Assembly: GCA_030666885.1 (NCBI GenBank)
Contig: DAOUWY010000011.1
Location: forward strand, 1-17,642
Length of the DNA: 17,642 nucleotides
DNA from: Methanosarcinales archaeon
Lineage (GTDB): Archaea; Halobacteriota; Methanosarcinia; Methanosarcinales; Methanocomedenaceae
Direction: 5' to 3'
Part shown: positions 1 to 6,740 of the stretch, piece after piece
How the letters are laid out: every line of letters starts with the position of its first letter
How positions within the stretch are numbered: position 1 is the first letter of the stretch
The notes under the pieces: model-generated
The model's input: the letters and a program-made list of their open reading frames with translations, nothing else
Databases searched by the model: none
Told to the model about the DNA's origin: nothing
Made by a program: the position numbers and the translations under genes

Positions 1-74
1 ATTTCCAGAAAAAATTAAAAAGTCTCTTAATTACAGCATTGACGGCTTTTAAAGTGAGCGGATACAACTTTATC

Positions 75-91
75 AGGGCACCAAGTGCCCT
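75..91. other. Short perfect hairpin upstream of cofE-like gene
   Basis: AGGGCAC and GTGCCCT form a perfect 7-bp stem around a 3-nt loop. No T-run follows on either strand, so it is not a clear terminator. The rest of 1-246 holds no gene I can support. An AT-rich box near 207-214 could be the promoter of the next gene. Confidence 0.35.
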
Positions 92-246
92 CAGAAATTT
101 ATCAATCCAAGGGCTCAAATACAAAATTTTCAGTTAATACAAGTTTAGAGATGTTATTTTGAATTTTAAAGACTTTGTGTGGATTTTGGCGGAGGCTCAA
201 GTGAGCATTTAATTGATGGGAACAATAATAACAAAAATGGATTATC

Positions 247-1008
247 ATGCCAGATAAACTTGAATTATTCGGAATAAAGACGCCGCTGATCAGGCCAGGT
301 GATGATATGGGTAGCGTGCTCATAAGTTCCATTAAGAAAAGCTGTATGGCCATCATAGATGACGATATTATTGTGCTGGCCGAATCGGCTGTGGCCACCG
401 CCGAAGGCAGGCTGTTTGACCTTGATGATGTCGAGGTAGGGAAAAAAGCCCGTGAACTGGGACTAAAGTATGCTGTTGACCCCAGGGAGATGGAATTGAT
501 ACTTGGGGAGTGTGATGAGGTCATCGGAGGCGTGCCTGGAGCAGTACTTACTATTACCAAGGGTAACTTGTCGCCCAATGCCGGAATAGATGGTTCAAAC
601 GCACCGCTCGATTGTGTGGTGCTGCTGCCAGAGGACCCCGTATCAAGTGCCAAACGTATCAAAAAGCAGCTTGAAACAGCCTTTAGCTGCCGCCTGGGTG
701 TTATTGTTGGTGACAGCCGTACACAGCCCATGCGGCTTGGGTGTGTGGGGATTGCCCTGGGTTGTTCGGGCTTGCATCCTGTGGAAGATGCACGGGGGTC
801 AAAAGACCTGTTCGGGAAGGAGCTTACCATTACCAGCAAGGCCACGGCTGATAACCTGGTATCTGCGGCGCAGCTTATCATGGGGGAAGCGGGTGAGGGG
901 ATTCCCGCCGTTATCGTCAGGGGACTTGATGGCATTTTGGGCGAGAATGGCGATATACCAATATTCTCAAAGGATGAGTGTATGTATTACAGCAACATCT
1001 CACATTAA
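247..1008 (+). CDS. cofE: Coenzyme F420-0:L-glutamate ligase (CofE) family protein
   Basis: CofE adds gamma-linked glutamates to F420-0 using GTP and a divalent metal, in the cytosol. The 253-residue length fits the family. Family features seen: an AEGR block (residues 52-55), DPREMELIL (78-86), NAGIDGSN (111-118, keeping the acidic metal ligand), the LLPEDP block (126-131), GDSRTQPMRLG (155-165, where typical CofE has a DTxGRxxRxG-like segment), and the C-terminal MGEAGEGIPAVIVRG block (212-226). The aspartate at 156 is kept, but the threonine and GR that normally follow are replaced. It may therefore be a divergent CofE or a paralogue with another substrate. The start has no Shine-Dalgarno site; an AT-rich box at about 207-214 would give a very short leader. 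Family assignment is firm; exact function is less so. Confidence 0.85.
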   Translation: MPDKLELFGIKTPLIRPGDDMGSVLISSIKKSCMAIIDDDIIVLAESAVATAEGRLFDLDDVEVGKKARELGLKYAVDPREMELILGECDEVIGGVPGAVLTITKGNLSPNAGIDGSNAPLDCVVLLPEDPVSSAKRIKKQLETAFSCRLGVIVGDSRTQPMRLGCVGIALGCSGLHPVEDARGSKDLFGKELTITSKATADNLVSAAQLIMGEAGEGIPAVIVRGLDGILGENGDIPIFSKDECMYYSNISH

Positions 1009-1043
1009 CGATTTATTTATAGTATAGAGGCAGTCACACGATT

Positions 1044-1229
1044 GTGTTTGACCTCAAAATGATGAAAGTACAGCAGAAAATATCAGGTACTTTCAGAAGT
1101 GTTCAGGGCGCACGTTCTTTTTTCTGCATTAGAGGAGACATCTCTACTGTGAAGAAGAATAAGCTTTCTGTTATTGATGCAATTACAGCTGTGTTCAATG
1201 GAAAACCATTTGTTCCATTTCTGGAATAA
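1044..1229 (+). pseudogene. IS66-family transposase, C-terminal remnant
   Basis: This open stretch of about 60 codons starts at a GTG that is probably not a real start. It reads like the extreme C-terminus of IS66-type transposases: MMKVQQKISGTFRS at its start, then a CIRGDISTVKK segment and a final NGKPFVP. In intact members this follows the catalytic glutamate in an NNxAERDxR-like motif; upstream of position 1044 that motif is gone, so everything 5' of the tail is lost. No terminal repeat was recognised. It lies 35 bp after cofE on the same strand and is most likely an inert scar of an old insertion. Recognition is from family memory. Confidence 0.7.
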
Positions 1230-1335
1230 TGTATAAGTGGATATTTTAGGCTTATAACTGGAAAAACTGATTGAGTCGGGCGAAATTTGAGAAGGGCTGA
1301 ATAGTTACAAGTATTTAACGGATGGAAAAAAAACG

Positions 1336-1797
1336 ATGCCGGACGGAAAAAACCATAATCTCATCAACATCACTGTATTGGCAATGATCATTTCAGGGCT
1401 TTATTCCTTATCTACAAGGGCTGATATTGTATTTCCGATGGAATTTTTGAATTTTCAAACCATATCGGTTTTTTCAATCTCATACCTATTTGGCACCTTT
1501 TTCCTGAGCCCTGACCTGGATATAGACAGTTCCCCTTACGGAAGATGGGGGATATTCAGGTTCCTGTGGTGGCCCTACAAGGTTATGTTCAAGCACAGGG
1601 GACTGTCGCACCATTTTATTTTCGGACCTTTGACGATCCTGGCCAATTTTACCCTTATACTTATTCCAGTCCTGGTATTGGCTGGATTTAATGTATACCG
1701 GGTACCAGTTGAATTCATCGCGACGGTGGTGCTGGGCATCTGGATATCAATAGAACTGCATATCCTGGCTGATTTGGTTGTCTCGGAGATATATTAA
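1336..1797 (+). CDS. DUF2227 putative metal-binding membrane protein
   Basis: The 153-residue protein matches the DUF2227 family, which has no established function. It keeps the ordered motif set: an N-terminal MPDGKNHNLI with a conserved His (residue 7), SPDLDIDS (58-65), GRWG (69-72), WWPYK (78-82), KHRGLSHH (86-93), and a C-terminal HILADL (142-147). The His and Asp residues are consistent with a metal site, hence the usual name. Hydrophobic segments at about 11-27, 43-57, 98-118 and 127-142 suggest a membrane protein. The C-terminus is convergent with the next gene, 29 bp away. An in-frame earlier start is not available: the ATG at 1322 is in another frame. Family confidence is high; the biochemical role is unknown. 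Confidence 0.8.
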   Translation: MPDGKNHNLINITVLAMIISGLYSLSTRADIVFPMEFLNFQTISVFSISYLFGTFFLSPDLDIDSSPYGRWGIFRFLWWPYKVMFKHRGLSHHFIFGPLTILANFTLILIPVLVLAGFNVYRVPVEFIATVVLGIWISIELHILADLVVSEIY

Positions 1798-1826
1798 AGT
1801 AGACAAGCATTGAGCAACATCACAGC

Positions 1827-2300
1827 CTAATCATTTTTACCTTTATAATCCTGGTATTCTTTTTCAATAATAGCGATCCATTTCCTTATGAAATCCCCTG
1901 GCATGCCGCAAGCTTCCATTATGGCCCGCTCGTTCAGTATGCGTGATTTCATCATGGCTTCAGGGGACAGGTCAATTCCTGCATATTTCTCTTTAGTCTT
2001 CCTTTCGGGTTCAAAGGGCTGGAAATCGGGAATTTTATCTACAACTTCGACCTGACAGGATTCCACAATATCTTTACAGGATTTGACAACTGGATCAATA
2101 TAATCCTGTTTGCCTTCAAGATACAGTGTTCCGGGTTCGCCGGACCCCAGGTGGGCTGTTATATCCAGGTCCTTGCCGAACCAGCCCTTACGGCTTTTTC
2201 TGTCCCATTTAGATGTCTTTGGGAAGGATGCCTTAATAGCGGCTTTATTCTGGCTGTATGTTGTTCCGGGGAAGTGTATCTTGACAGGCATGCCCAACAA
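1827..2300 (-). CDS. Conserved-looking hypothetical protein, 157 aa
   Basis: I do not recognise this protein. It is soluble, rich in Lys and Glu, and has no signal peptide or membrane segment. Its N-terminal half is basic and aromatic (KWDRKSRKGWFGKD, residues 31-44) and looks beta-rich; its C-terminal third is probably helical and ends in a charged segment. The listed start is a TTG, with an AAGGA-like site about 10 nt upstream; an internal ATG nine bases downstream (2291) gives MPVKIHF and is an equally good start. The stop is TAG. It is convergent with the DUF2227 gene. Smooth amino-acid composition and the length of the frame argue that it is real, but no function can be assigned. Confidence 0.6.
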   Translation of the reverse strand: MLGMPVKIHFPGTTYSQNKAAIKASFPKTSKWDRKSRKGWFGKDLDITAHLGSGEPGTLYLEGKQDYIDPVVKSCKDIVESCQVEVVDKIPDFQPFEPERKTKEKYAGIDLSPEAMMKSRILNERAIMEACGMPGDFIRKWIAIIEKEYQDYKGKND

Positions 2301-2405
2301 TAGAAGTTCTTCCTTAAGCTTATATTATTGCTATCTGTAAAGTCTCGTATGACTGCAAGGCGCTATACAATGTAATATTGTTGTGTTAAGCTGTAAACAA
2401 AATCA

Positions 2406-2650
2406 TTATAGATTAACAGTAACTGTCCCGCCGTCCAATACATCTTGTTCTGCGACATCCACGGTCTTTGATACATCCCCCACAGTGATGGTATATAGCC
2501 TGGGATTCATGCACTAACCTGTAATGTTTCAACCCGTTCCCGTTAAAGATGTGCAGCCCGCCTTCCATGCTGGTGTACCAGTACTACTTGAAAATTGGTT
2601 GTTCCTGTCCTGATATAACGGCCCATATCCGGTAATCTTACCTGCTGTAT
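2406..2650 (-). pseudogene. Decayed C-terminal fragment resembling oligosaccharyltransferase AglB
   Basis: Three minus-strand frames hold protein-like pieces in the right order. The first reads GKITGYGPLYQDRNNQ (about 2645-2595). The second, from 2583, reads YWYTSMEGGLHIF and then GLKHYRLVHES, which resembles the segment near the C-terminus of archaeal AglB/STT3 proteins. The third reads YTITVGDVSKTV and ends GTVTVNL with a TAA at 2406-2408, like a terminal beta-sandwich domain. Frameshifts separate the pieces, and the spacing suggests internal deletion as well. In intact AglB these parts follow a large membrane domain that is absent here. AglB transfers lipid-linked glycans to Asn of surface proteins; this fragment cannot. 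The assignment rests on motif memory; an S-layer type beta-domain protein is the alternative. Confidence 0.5.
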
Positions 2651-2764
2651 CCGTCCCAGATACCCATTATATTTAAAATGGTGTATGTCATGTAGGTATT
2701 ACTGACAATGTACCTGAAGCCGGGGTGCAGGCATTTGATATAAAGGGTGAACTGCATGGAACAT

Positions 2765-2802
2765 GGATTGAACGGATAATACGGATTTACACTGATTTGA
2801 TT
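2765..2802. repeat. Short iterated GGATT-type repeat
   Basis: Four degenerate units of 9-10 bp follow each other: GGATTGAAC, GGATAATAC, GGATTTACAC and TGATTTGATT. Similar GGATTxACAC arrays are dispersed between genes in many prokaryotic genomes. The unit lies in a 665-bp stretch (2341-3005) that otherwise holds only the decayed fragment at 2406-2650 and the promoter of the next gene. A 60-codon ORF through it (2725-2907) has no coding features. Confidence 0.5.
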
Positions 2803-2975
2803 ACGTCAGATATTTCTACAATGGACAGCTTCGATGGACTAAAAACAAACATGGAGGCTTTTGGACAAAATAATTTCGGGGTTCAACATGTTGCGGCTTT
2901 TTTTTGAAAGATTTATCATGAAAACCTACCGCTATGTGGCAGCACTTTTGCCCCAAGGCCAAACAGAGAATAACA

Positions 2976-2983
2976 TTTATATT
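2976..2983 (+). promoter_or_regulatory. TATA box of acylphosphatase gene
   Basis: TTTATATT is centred about 27 bp upstream of the ATG at 3006. In archaea this places the transcription start at or next to the start codon, so the mRNA is probably leaderless, consistent with the lack of a Shine-Dalgarno site. Confidence 0.5.
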
Positions 2984-3005
2984 CTTTTAAGAAAATTGTA
3001 TTGGT

Positions 3006-3374
3006 ATGGAGAAACATGCAGAGATCACTCTATACGGCAGAGTTCAGAAAGCAGGTTTCAGAGATTTCATTGATGAGATTGCTTTTAATCTCAATCTTAA
3101 TGGATATGTCAAAAACCTTGATGATGGGACTGTGCAGATTATCTCCGAGGGTGAAGAAAACTGCATTAAAGAATTGCTCGAAAAAATTAACATTACTCAA
3201 TATCCCATACGCGTAAAAAATATTGACGTGGTCTATAAAAAGCCAACTGGTGAGTATAGAACATTTGATGTTATCAGAGAAGAAGATCTGACCACGGGAA
3301 CTTACGAAAGAATGGACGCTGCTGTGAGATATATGAGAGAGAGATTGTCGGAAAAGTACCTAAAAAGCGCTTAA
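3006..3374 (+). CDS. Acylphosphatase-like protein with C-terminal extension
   Basis: Acylphosphatases hydrolyse carboxyl-phosphate bonds in small metabolites and phosphoproteins. The protein shows the phosphate-binding loop GRVQKAGFR (residues 11-19), with the catalytic Arg at 19, and GYVKNLDDGTVQI (33-45), with the catalytic Asn at 37. The loop normally reads GxVQGVGFR, so QK-A replaces QG-V. The acylphosphatase fold accounts for about 92 residues; the remaining 30 or so are a charged, probably helical tail (MDAAVRYMRERL, 103-114). The family is usually about 90 residues long. A TATA box 27 bp upstream supports this ATG as a leaderless start. The stop TAA is directly followed by the ATG of a 29-codon ORF. 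A nucleic-acid-binding or regulatory use of the fold is possible, as in some fused members. Confidence 0.85.
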   Translation: MEKHAEITLYGRVQKAGFRDFIDEIAFNLNLNGYVKNLDDGTVQIISEGEENCIKELLEKINITQYPIRVKNIDVVYKKPTGEYRTFDVIREEDLTTGTYERMDAAVRYMRERLSEKYLKSA

Positions 3375-3677
3375 ATGGAAACTTTCAAAATTATTGTTCC
3401 AACTAAATCATTATGCTGCGCCATGTCGAGTTTAGACCGTAAAGCTGAAATATTCGAAAAATAGGCTTTTCCGACAATCTCGAGAGAAATGAACTCGAAT
3501 ATCAGCCAAAAAATCGATGGATTTGGAGACAACCTTGGCGGTAAAATCGATCAAAACAGGATAGAAATAACATCCGAAATTCGCTCCACCAAGGATGATT
3601 CCAGGTATTATTTTGACGAGAGGATTTCAATAATTGAACATGATTTAGCTCAAATAAAAGCAAATGTCATGCTCTGA
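3375..3677 (+). pseudogene. Small ORF split by in-frame TAG; C-terminal coiled-coil segment
   Basis: An ATG directly abutting the acylphosphatase stop opens 29 codons that end at TAG (3462-3464). The same frame then continues open, with an ATG at 3489, for 62 residues to TGA at 3677. The downstream part (DERISIIEHDLAQIKAN near its end) has the heptad character of small coiled-coil proteins. Either the 62-residue ORF is a real small gene by itself, or the pair is one gene broken by a nonsense mutation. TAG is a normal stop elsewhere in the window (157-aa gene, trm-G10, transposase), which argues against pyrrolysine insertion. No Shine-Dalgarno site is evident for either ATG. Confidence 0.35.
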
Positions 3678-3778
3678 ATATTGTCCACATCTAACGTTGA
3701 GCGCTATACCAATTTCCAGTTATTTTTTTAGATACAGATTTCAGGAGATTTTTTATTATTTACTGGGATAATTCAGAA

Positions 3779-3858
3779 AACCGCATAGAGGCAGAAGCAC
3801 ACAGAGAAAAATAACACCACTCTGCGCCTCTTAGCGTCCTCTGCGGTGAATTTTATTT
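3779..3858. repeat. Dispersed imperfect palindrome of the CCGCAGAG/CTCTGCGG type
   Basis: The left arm (from ACCGCATAGAGG through ACACAGAG) pairs imperfectly with the right arm (CTCTGCGCC through CCTCTGCGGTGA). The ACAGAG...CTCTGCG...CTCTGCGGT pattern is a palindrome seen between genes in many archaea and bacteria, often near gene remnants. A related half-copy occurs at 12416-12438. Nothing else is seen in 3678-3778. Confidence 0.6.
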
Positions 3859-3879
3859 GGCACAATCCATACATCTGGA

Positions 3880-4026
3880 ATGAAACACCCAACAGCAGAG
3901 CTGCAGGGTATAACTATTAAGATTAACCATGATTCAAGTGCCGTAACATTCCGGATATTTAGTAAAAAATTGGTTTGCTTGTTATTGGTTTTTAGTGGGT
4001 CTTTTAAAGTCAGGCAAAAACTGTAA
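3880..4026 (+). other. Unsupported 48-codon ORF in intergenic stretch
   Basis: This ATG-to-TAA frame (start MKHPTAELQG) fills part of the 506-bp gap between 3678 and 4183. It has a hydrophobic patch near its C-terminus (LVCLLLVF). There is no Shine-Dalgarno site and no recognised family, and a frame this long is not rare by chance in AT-rich DNA. It may overlap upstream domains of the degenerate group II intron that ends at about 4155. Confidence 0.15.
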
Positions 4027-4078
4027 AGTCATTGAATTGTAAACTGCTGCCCGATACGGAAAAAGTTATGAAAGACTT

Positions 4079-4155
4079 AAGCCGGATGTTGTGCAAGTCG
4101 CAAGTCCGGTTCTTAGAGTGCCTGGGACCGGCAACGACCCCAGGCTACCCGGCGG
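4079..4155 (+). mobile_element. Group II intron 3' end (domains V and VI), no intron-encoded protein
   Basis: Positions 4079-4112 fit the 34-nt domain V pattern. The AGC catalytic triad is at 4080-4082; the lower stem AGCCGGA pairs with TCCGGTT; a 2-nt bulge lies at 4103-4104; and an upper stem is capped by a GCAA (GNRA) tetraloop at 4093-4096. The upper stem has one T-C mismatch and several G-U pairs, and the first base is A instead of G. A 6-nt linker (TTAGAG) leads to a domain VI-like hairpin with a 7-bp stem (GCCTGGG 4120-4126 with CCCAGGC 4139-4145), then CTACCC with a candidate branch-point A at 4147, as at the 3' ends of many prokaryotic introns. No reverse transcriptase lies upstream in the window, and I could not identify a 5' end. 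It is either a truncated remnant or an ORF-less intron. Confidence 0.7.
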
Positions 4156-4183
4156 TATAACATGACTTAGAATGAGTTTTATC

Positions 4184-6529
4184 TCAGACCTCGATAAAAT
4201 ATGACATCCATTCCGGCCTGAGGGGCGGACCAGTATCCAGCATCACCCTCCAGGCCTCATCGGTAAGCCGATCGTCCATAGGCTGCTTGAACTCATAATA
4301 GCTCATAACCGGACCCGAACCCATCAATATCCTTCCATCAGGCAGTTGGTATGCTACAACGACCAGGTCCACATATCCCACACCCTCTTCCAGGACATGC
4401 CCTGTATTACCGTCAGTATGCACATCAGCAATGATGGTGGTCTTCTTTGCCTTATCTTCAACATCAGCGATCACACCATTCAGACTATCACCGAAATTCT
4501 TTATAAACTCATAATCATCTTCACTTAACTCTTTATTTTCGAGCTCATTTGATGATATCTCAACAAGTCTTCCAAGTATCACTTCAAGATTATCCAGTCT
4601 GTATTTAGCTGATTCATCCAGTACATCCATATCGCCTAAGCCTTTATTTGTCATCTGTGTCAATGCCAGCAGTCTGTTATAGAATTCAGGAACAGGTTCA
4701 ACATAACCCACAACAGGTTTTTCTTCAGTGGATGGAATATAGGAAGTCGCTCCCATAGTATAGCTCTGTTTGGCATAAAGGATCGTATCATGTCTCAGTT
4801 CTGTCCATGAAGCCAGTGAAGTGGTCAGTTCCTTATCCTTCCACGCATCTGTTTGCATAAATGTCGGATACCCTTCACCATGATCATCCAGCAGGGGTTT
4901 GAGCGTGAATAACCACGACCAGTACAGGTTCTTATTCCACTGGGCATCATCGAATGAATCAAATTCATCTTTCAGTTGCCCGAACTGGCTCTCATAGTTC
5001 TGATAATTGGAATCATCCATCTCGTCCAGCAGTTCAATCGATCGATTTGATCCGAGCAATGCCATGACATCAAGACCCCTGGGAAATCCTCTTACCGGTC
5101 TTCCGGCACCATCGATAACAAGGGTGAACGGCTCCTGGTTGCCCTGGTAAGTATCTGTATATACACCTACAAGATTTGTGAACATGTATGAGTCAGGGAT
5201 GAATCTCTGCCCCATCATCCTGAATCCCTTGGTGTTGTTCAGACACTGGTCTGCCTGCTCTGGTGTAAAAGGAGGTGGAATCTCACATGCTCCTGTCCCG
5301 CCGTATATCTTCGGTGAGCTGTATTCTGCCAGTCGGGCTTTTATTTTTCCTATATTCTCTTCATTTAGATCAGACGTTTCAAATGCCCCTCCAAAAACCG
5401 AATTTAATGAATCAATGTACTCATACGGTCCAAGATCATCAGATAATCCCACATAAAAGGCAGTTACTGAATATATCCTGTCCCATTTATCTAAAAGTGA
5501 TTGATCTTCACCGAATTCGGATGCTACCAGGCATGCACTTATCGTCTGAATTCTGGCGTCCTCTACTGAGATAAAACCTTTTTCATCTGACAAGCGGGTT
5601 GTTCCCGGTGCTATTGCATCAGAGCCTTTAAGCAGCATGCTCATTCTTCCATACCACATGAACGCTTTAAAATAGTTCTTTAGTTTTTCTGACCTTGTAT
5701 AGTGCCCTCTCGGAACATACTGGGAATAATCTTCATTATAAATAAAAATAGGTGATTCCACAAATCCCGAATGCTCATCTATTAATTGAAGTTCTTTTTC
5801 AACATCATCTCTTACATATGACGGAACCTCAAAACTATACTTCTCCAGATCATCTTTGCTAAAATAAGCATCTGTGCATTCCCATTCGTACTGGCTCGGG
5901 CAGAGCTGTTCGGGAACCGGTTTAAGTAGACTCAGACCGACTGAAAAGTATGCAACATTTCTTCTTGCTGCTTCTTTTACATCTGCATCACTATTCTGGT
6001 AGGTCGTAATTGATTCATCCAACAGTTCTTCACTGATCTTCCAGATGGTATCATAGAACTCCCTCTCTTCAATCTGGCGCAGCGTTTCATCGAACTGGAT
6101 GTGATAAAGATGCAGTAGCGAATCTGTTGTTATAAAAACCGGTACTTCTTCAATCTTCAATATATCATATGGCTGGATAATGTCATCTTCTACGGGATCA
6201 AATGGATTATTTATTACAACAAATCCGTTCTTTTCCAGCAGGTTCAGAGCCTCATTGCTAAGAGGAATACTCTCAGAGAACGCATCATAGTTTGATATCT
6301 GATCTACTGATAGCGGTAATTGGTATTGGGGAACCTGTACATTGATATTCAGTGGCTCTAATGAATAATATTTAATAAATTCGGTATTTTCTCCTGTGAT
6401 ATCAGATAGATCGATCAGTTCGGTCTCAATTTGTCCCTCTGGGGTACTATCATCTGAAGTTAGGTCCTTATCGATACAACCACTGATGATCAGTGATAGA
6501 GTAATGATTATTAATAATTCCCATTTCAT
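4184..6529 (-). CDS. DUF3160 family lipoprotein
   Basis: This 781-residue protein belongs to DUF3160, a family of unknown function. The N-terminus is a lipoprotein-type signal: a short hydrophobic stretch (residues 5-16) ends in ISGC, with Cys18 as the likely lipidated residue, then an acidic Ser/Asp/Glu-rich linker. The mature protein should be anchored outside the cytoplasmic membrane. The diagnostic region is GFVVINNPFDP (about 106-116), followed by YDILKIEEVPVFITTDSLLHLYH (about 124-146), matching the family VPVFVTTDALLH segment. Later blocks include FRMMGQRFIPDSYMF and AGRPVRGFPRGLDVMALLG. A TATA-like TTTATTAA (6554-6561, minus strand) is 27 bp upstream of the ATG, so the transcript is probably leaderless. 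It stands alone between the group II intron end and tRNA-Gly. Confidence 0.88.
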   Translation of the reverse strand: MKWELLIIITLSLIISGCIDKDLTSDDSTPEGQIETELIDLSDITGENTEFIKYYSLEPLNINVQVPQYQLPLSVDQISNYDAFSESIPLSNEALNLLEKNGFVVINNPFDPVEDDIIQPYDILKIEEVPVFITTDSLLHLYHIQFDETLRQIEEREFYDTIWKISEELLDESITTYQNSDADVKEAARRNVAYFSVGLSLLKPVPEQLCPSQYEWECTDAYFSKDDLEKYSFEVPSYVRDDVEKELQLIDEHSGFVESPIFIYNEDYSQYVPRGHYTRSEKLKNYFKAFMWYGRMSMLLKGSDAIAPGTTRLSDEKGFISVEDARIQTISACLVASEFGEDQSLLDKWDRIYSVTAFYVGLSDDLGPYEYIDSLNSVFGGAFETSDLNEENIGKIKARLAEYSSPKIYGGTGACEIPPPFTPEQADQCLNNTKGFRMMGQRFIPDSYMFTNLVGVYTDTYQGNQEPFTLVIDGAGRPVRGFPRGLDVMALLGSNRSIELLDEMDDSNYQNYESQFGQLKDEFDSFDDAQWNKNLYWSWLFTLKPLLDDHGEGYPTFMQTDAWKDKELTTSLASWTELRHDTILYAKQSYTMGATSYIPSTEEKPVVGYVEPVPEFYNRLLALTQMTNKGLGDMDVLDESAKYRLDNLEVILGRLVEISSNELENKELSEDDYEFIKNFGDSLNGVIADVEDKAKKTTIIADVHTDGNTGHVLEEGVGYVDLVVVAYQLPDGRILMGSGPVMSYYEFKQPMDDRLTDEAWRVMLDTGPPLRPEWMSYFIEV

Positions 6530-6553
6530 ATATTTAATTATGATAAGACTTTG

Positions 6554-6561
6554 TTAATAAA
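6554..6561 (-). promoter_or_regulatory. TATA box of DUF3160 gene
   Basis: Minus-strand TTTATTAA is centred about 28 bp upstream of the ATG at 6529, predicting a leaderless transcript. The remaining DNA up to the tRNA gene (6562-6740) holds nothing I can support. Confidence 0.45.
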
Positions 6562-6740
6562 GGTTTTCATAGAGCCAGTAGTTACGATTTATGGCGTCAA
6601 TATTGCTTCCGAGTAATTTAAGATATTGTATGCGGAAAGCTTCTCCGGATTGGAATTTGTTTTGCTTGCAGTGTAAGGAGCGAGATAGGAGTGGGATTTG
6701 AAAAGGAGTGGGGCAGAAATAAAGTTGGTTAATGTGAAAT

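Noticed and set aside
1..134. Open minus-strand frame at the left edge with helical, hydrophobic residues
   Set aside because: It has no ATG start and no ribosome binding site; about 44 open codons in AT-rich DNA is within chance.
102..935. 277-codon minus-strand ORF opposite cofE
   Set aside because: It is a long shadow frame with Ser/Pro/Thr-rich composition, fully antisense to a well-supported family member.
2725..2907. 60-codon ORF on the plus strand
   Set aside because: It runs through the GGATT-type repeat, has no ribosome binding site, and its residues show no domain features.
2861..3073. 70-codon ORF overlapping the acylphosphatase start
   Set aside because: It is out of frame with a clear gene and covers that gene's promoter.
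3375..3677. TAG at 3462 read as pyrrolysine
   Set aside because: At least three clear genes in this window end in TAG (the 157-residue gene, trm-G10 and the transposase). That does not fit a genome that avoids TAG as a stop, and no pyl genes are visible.
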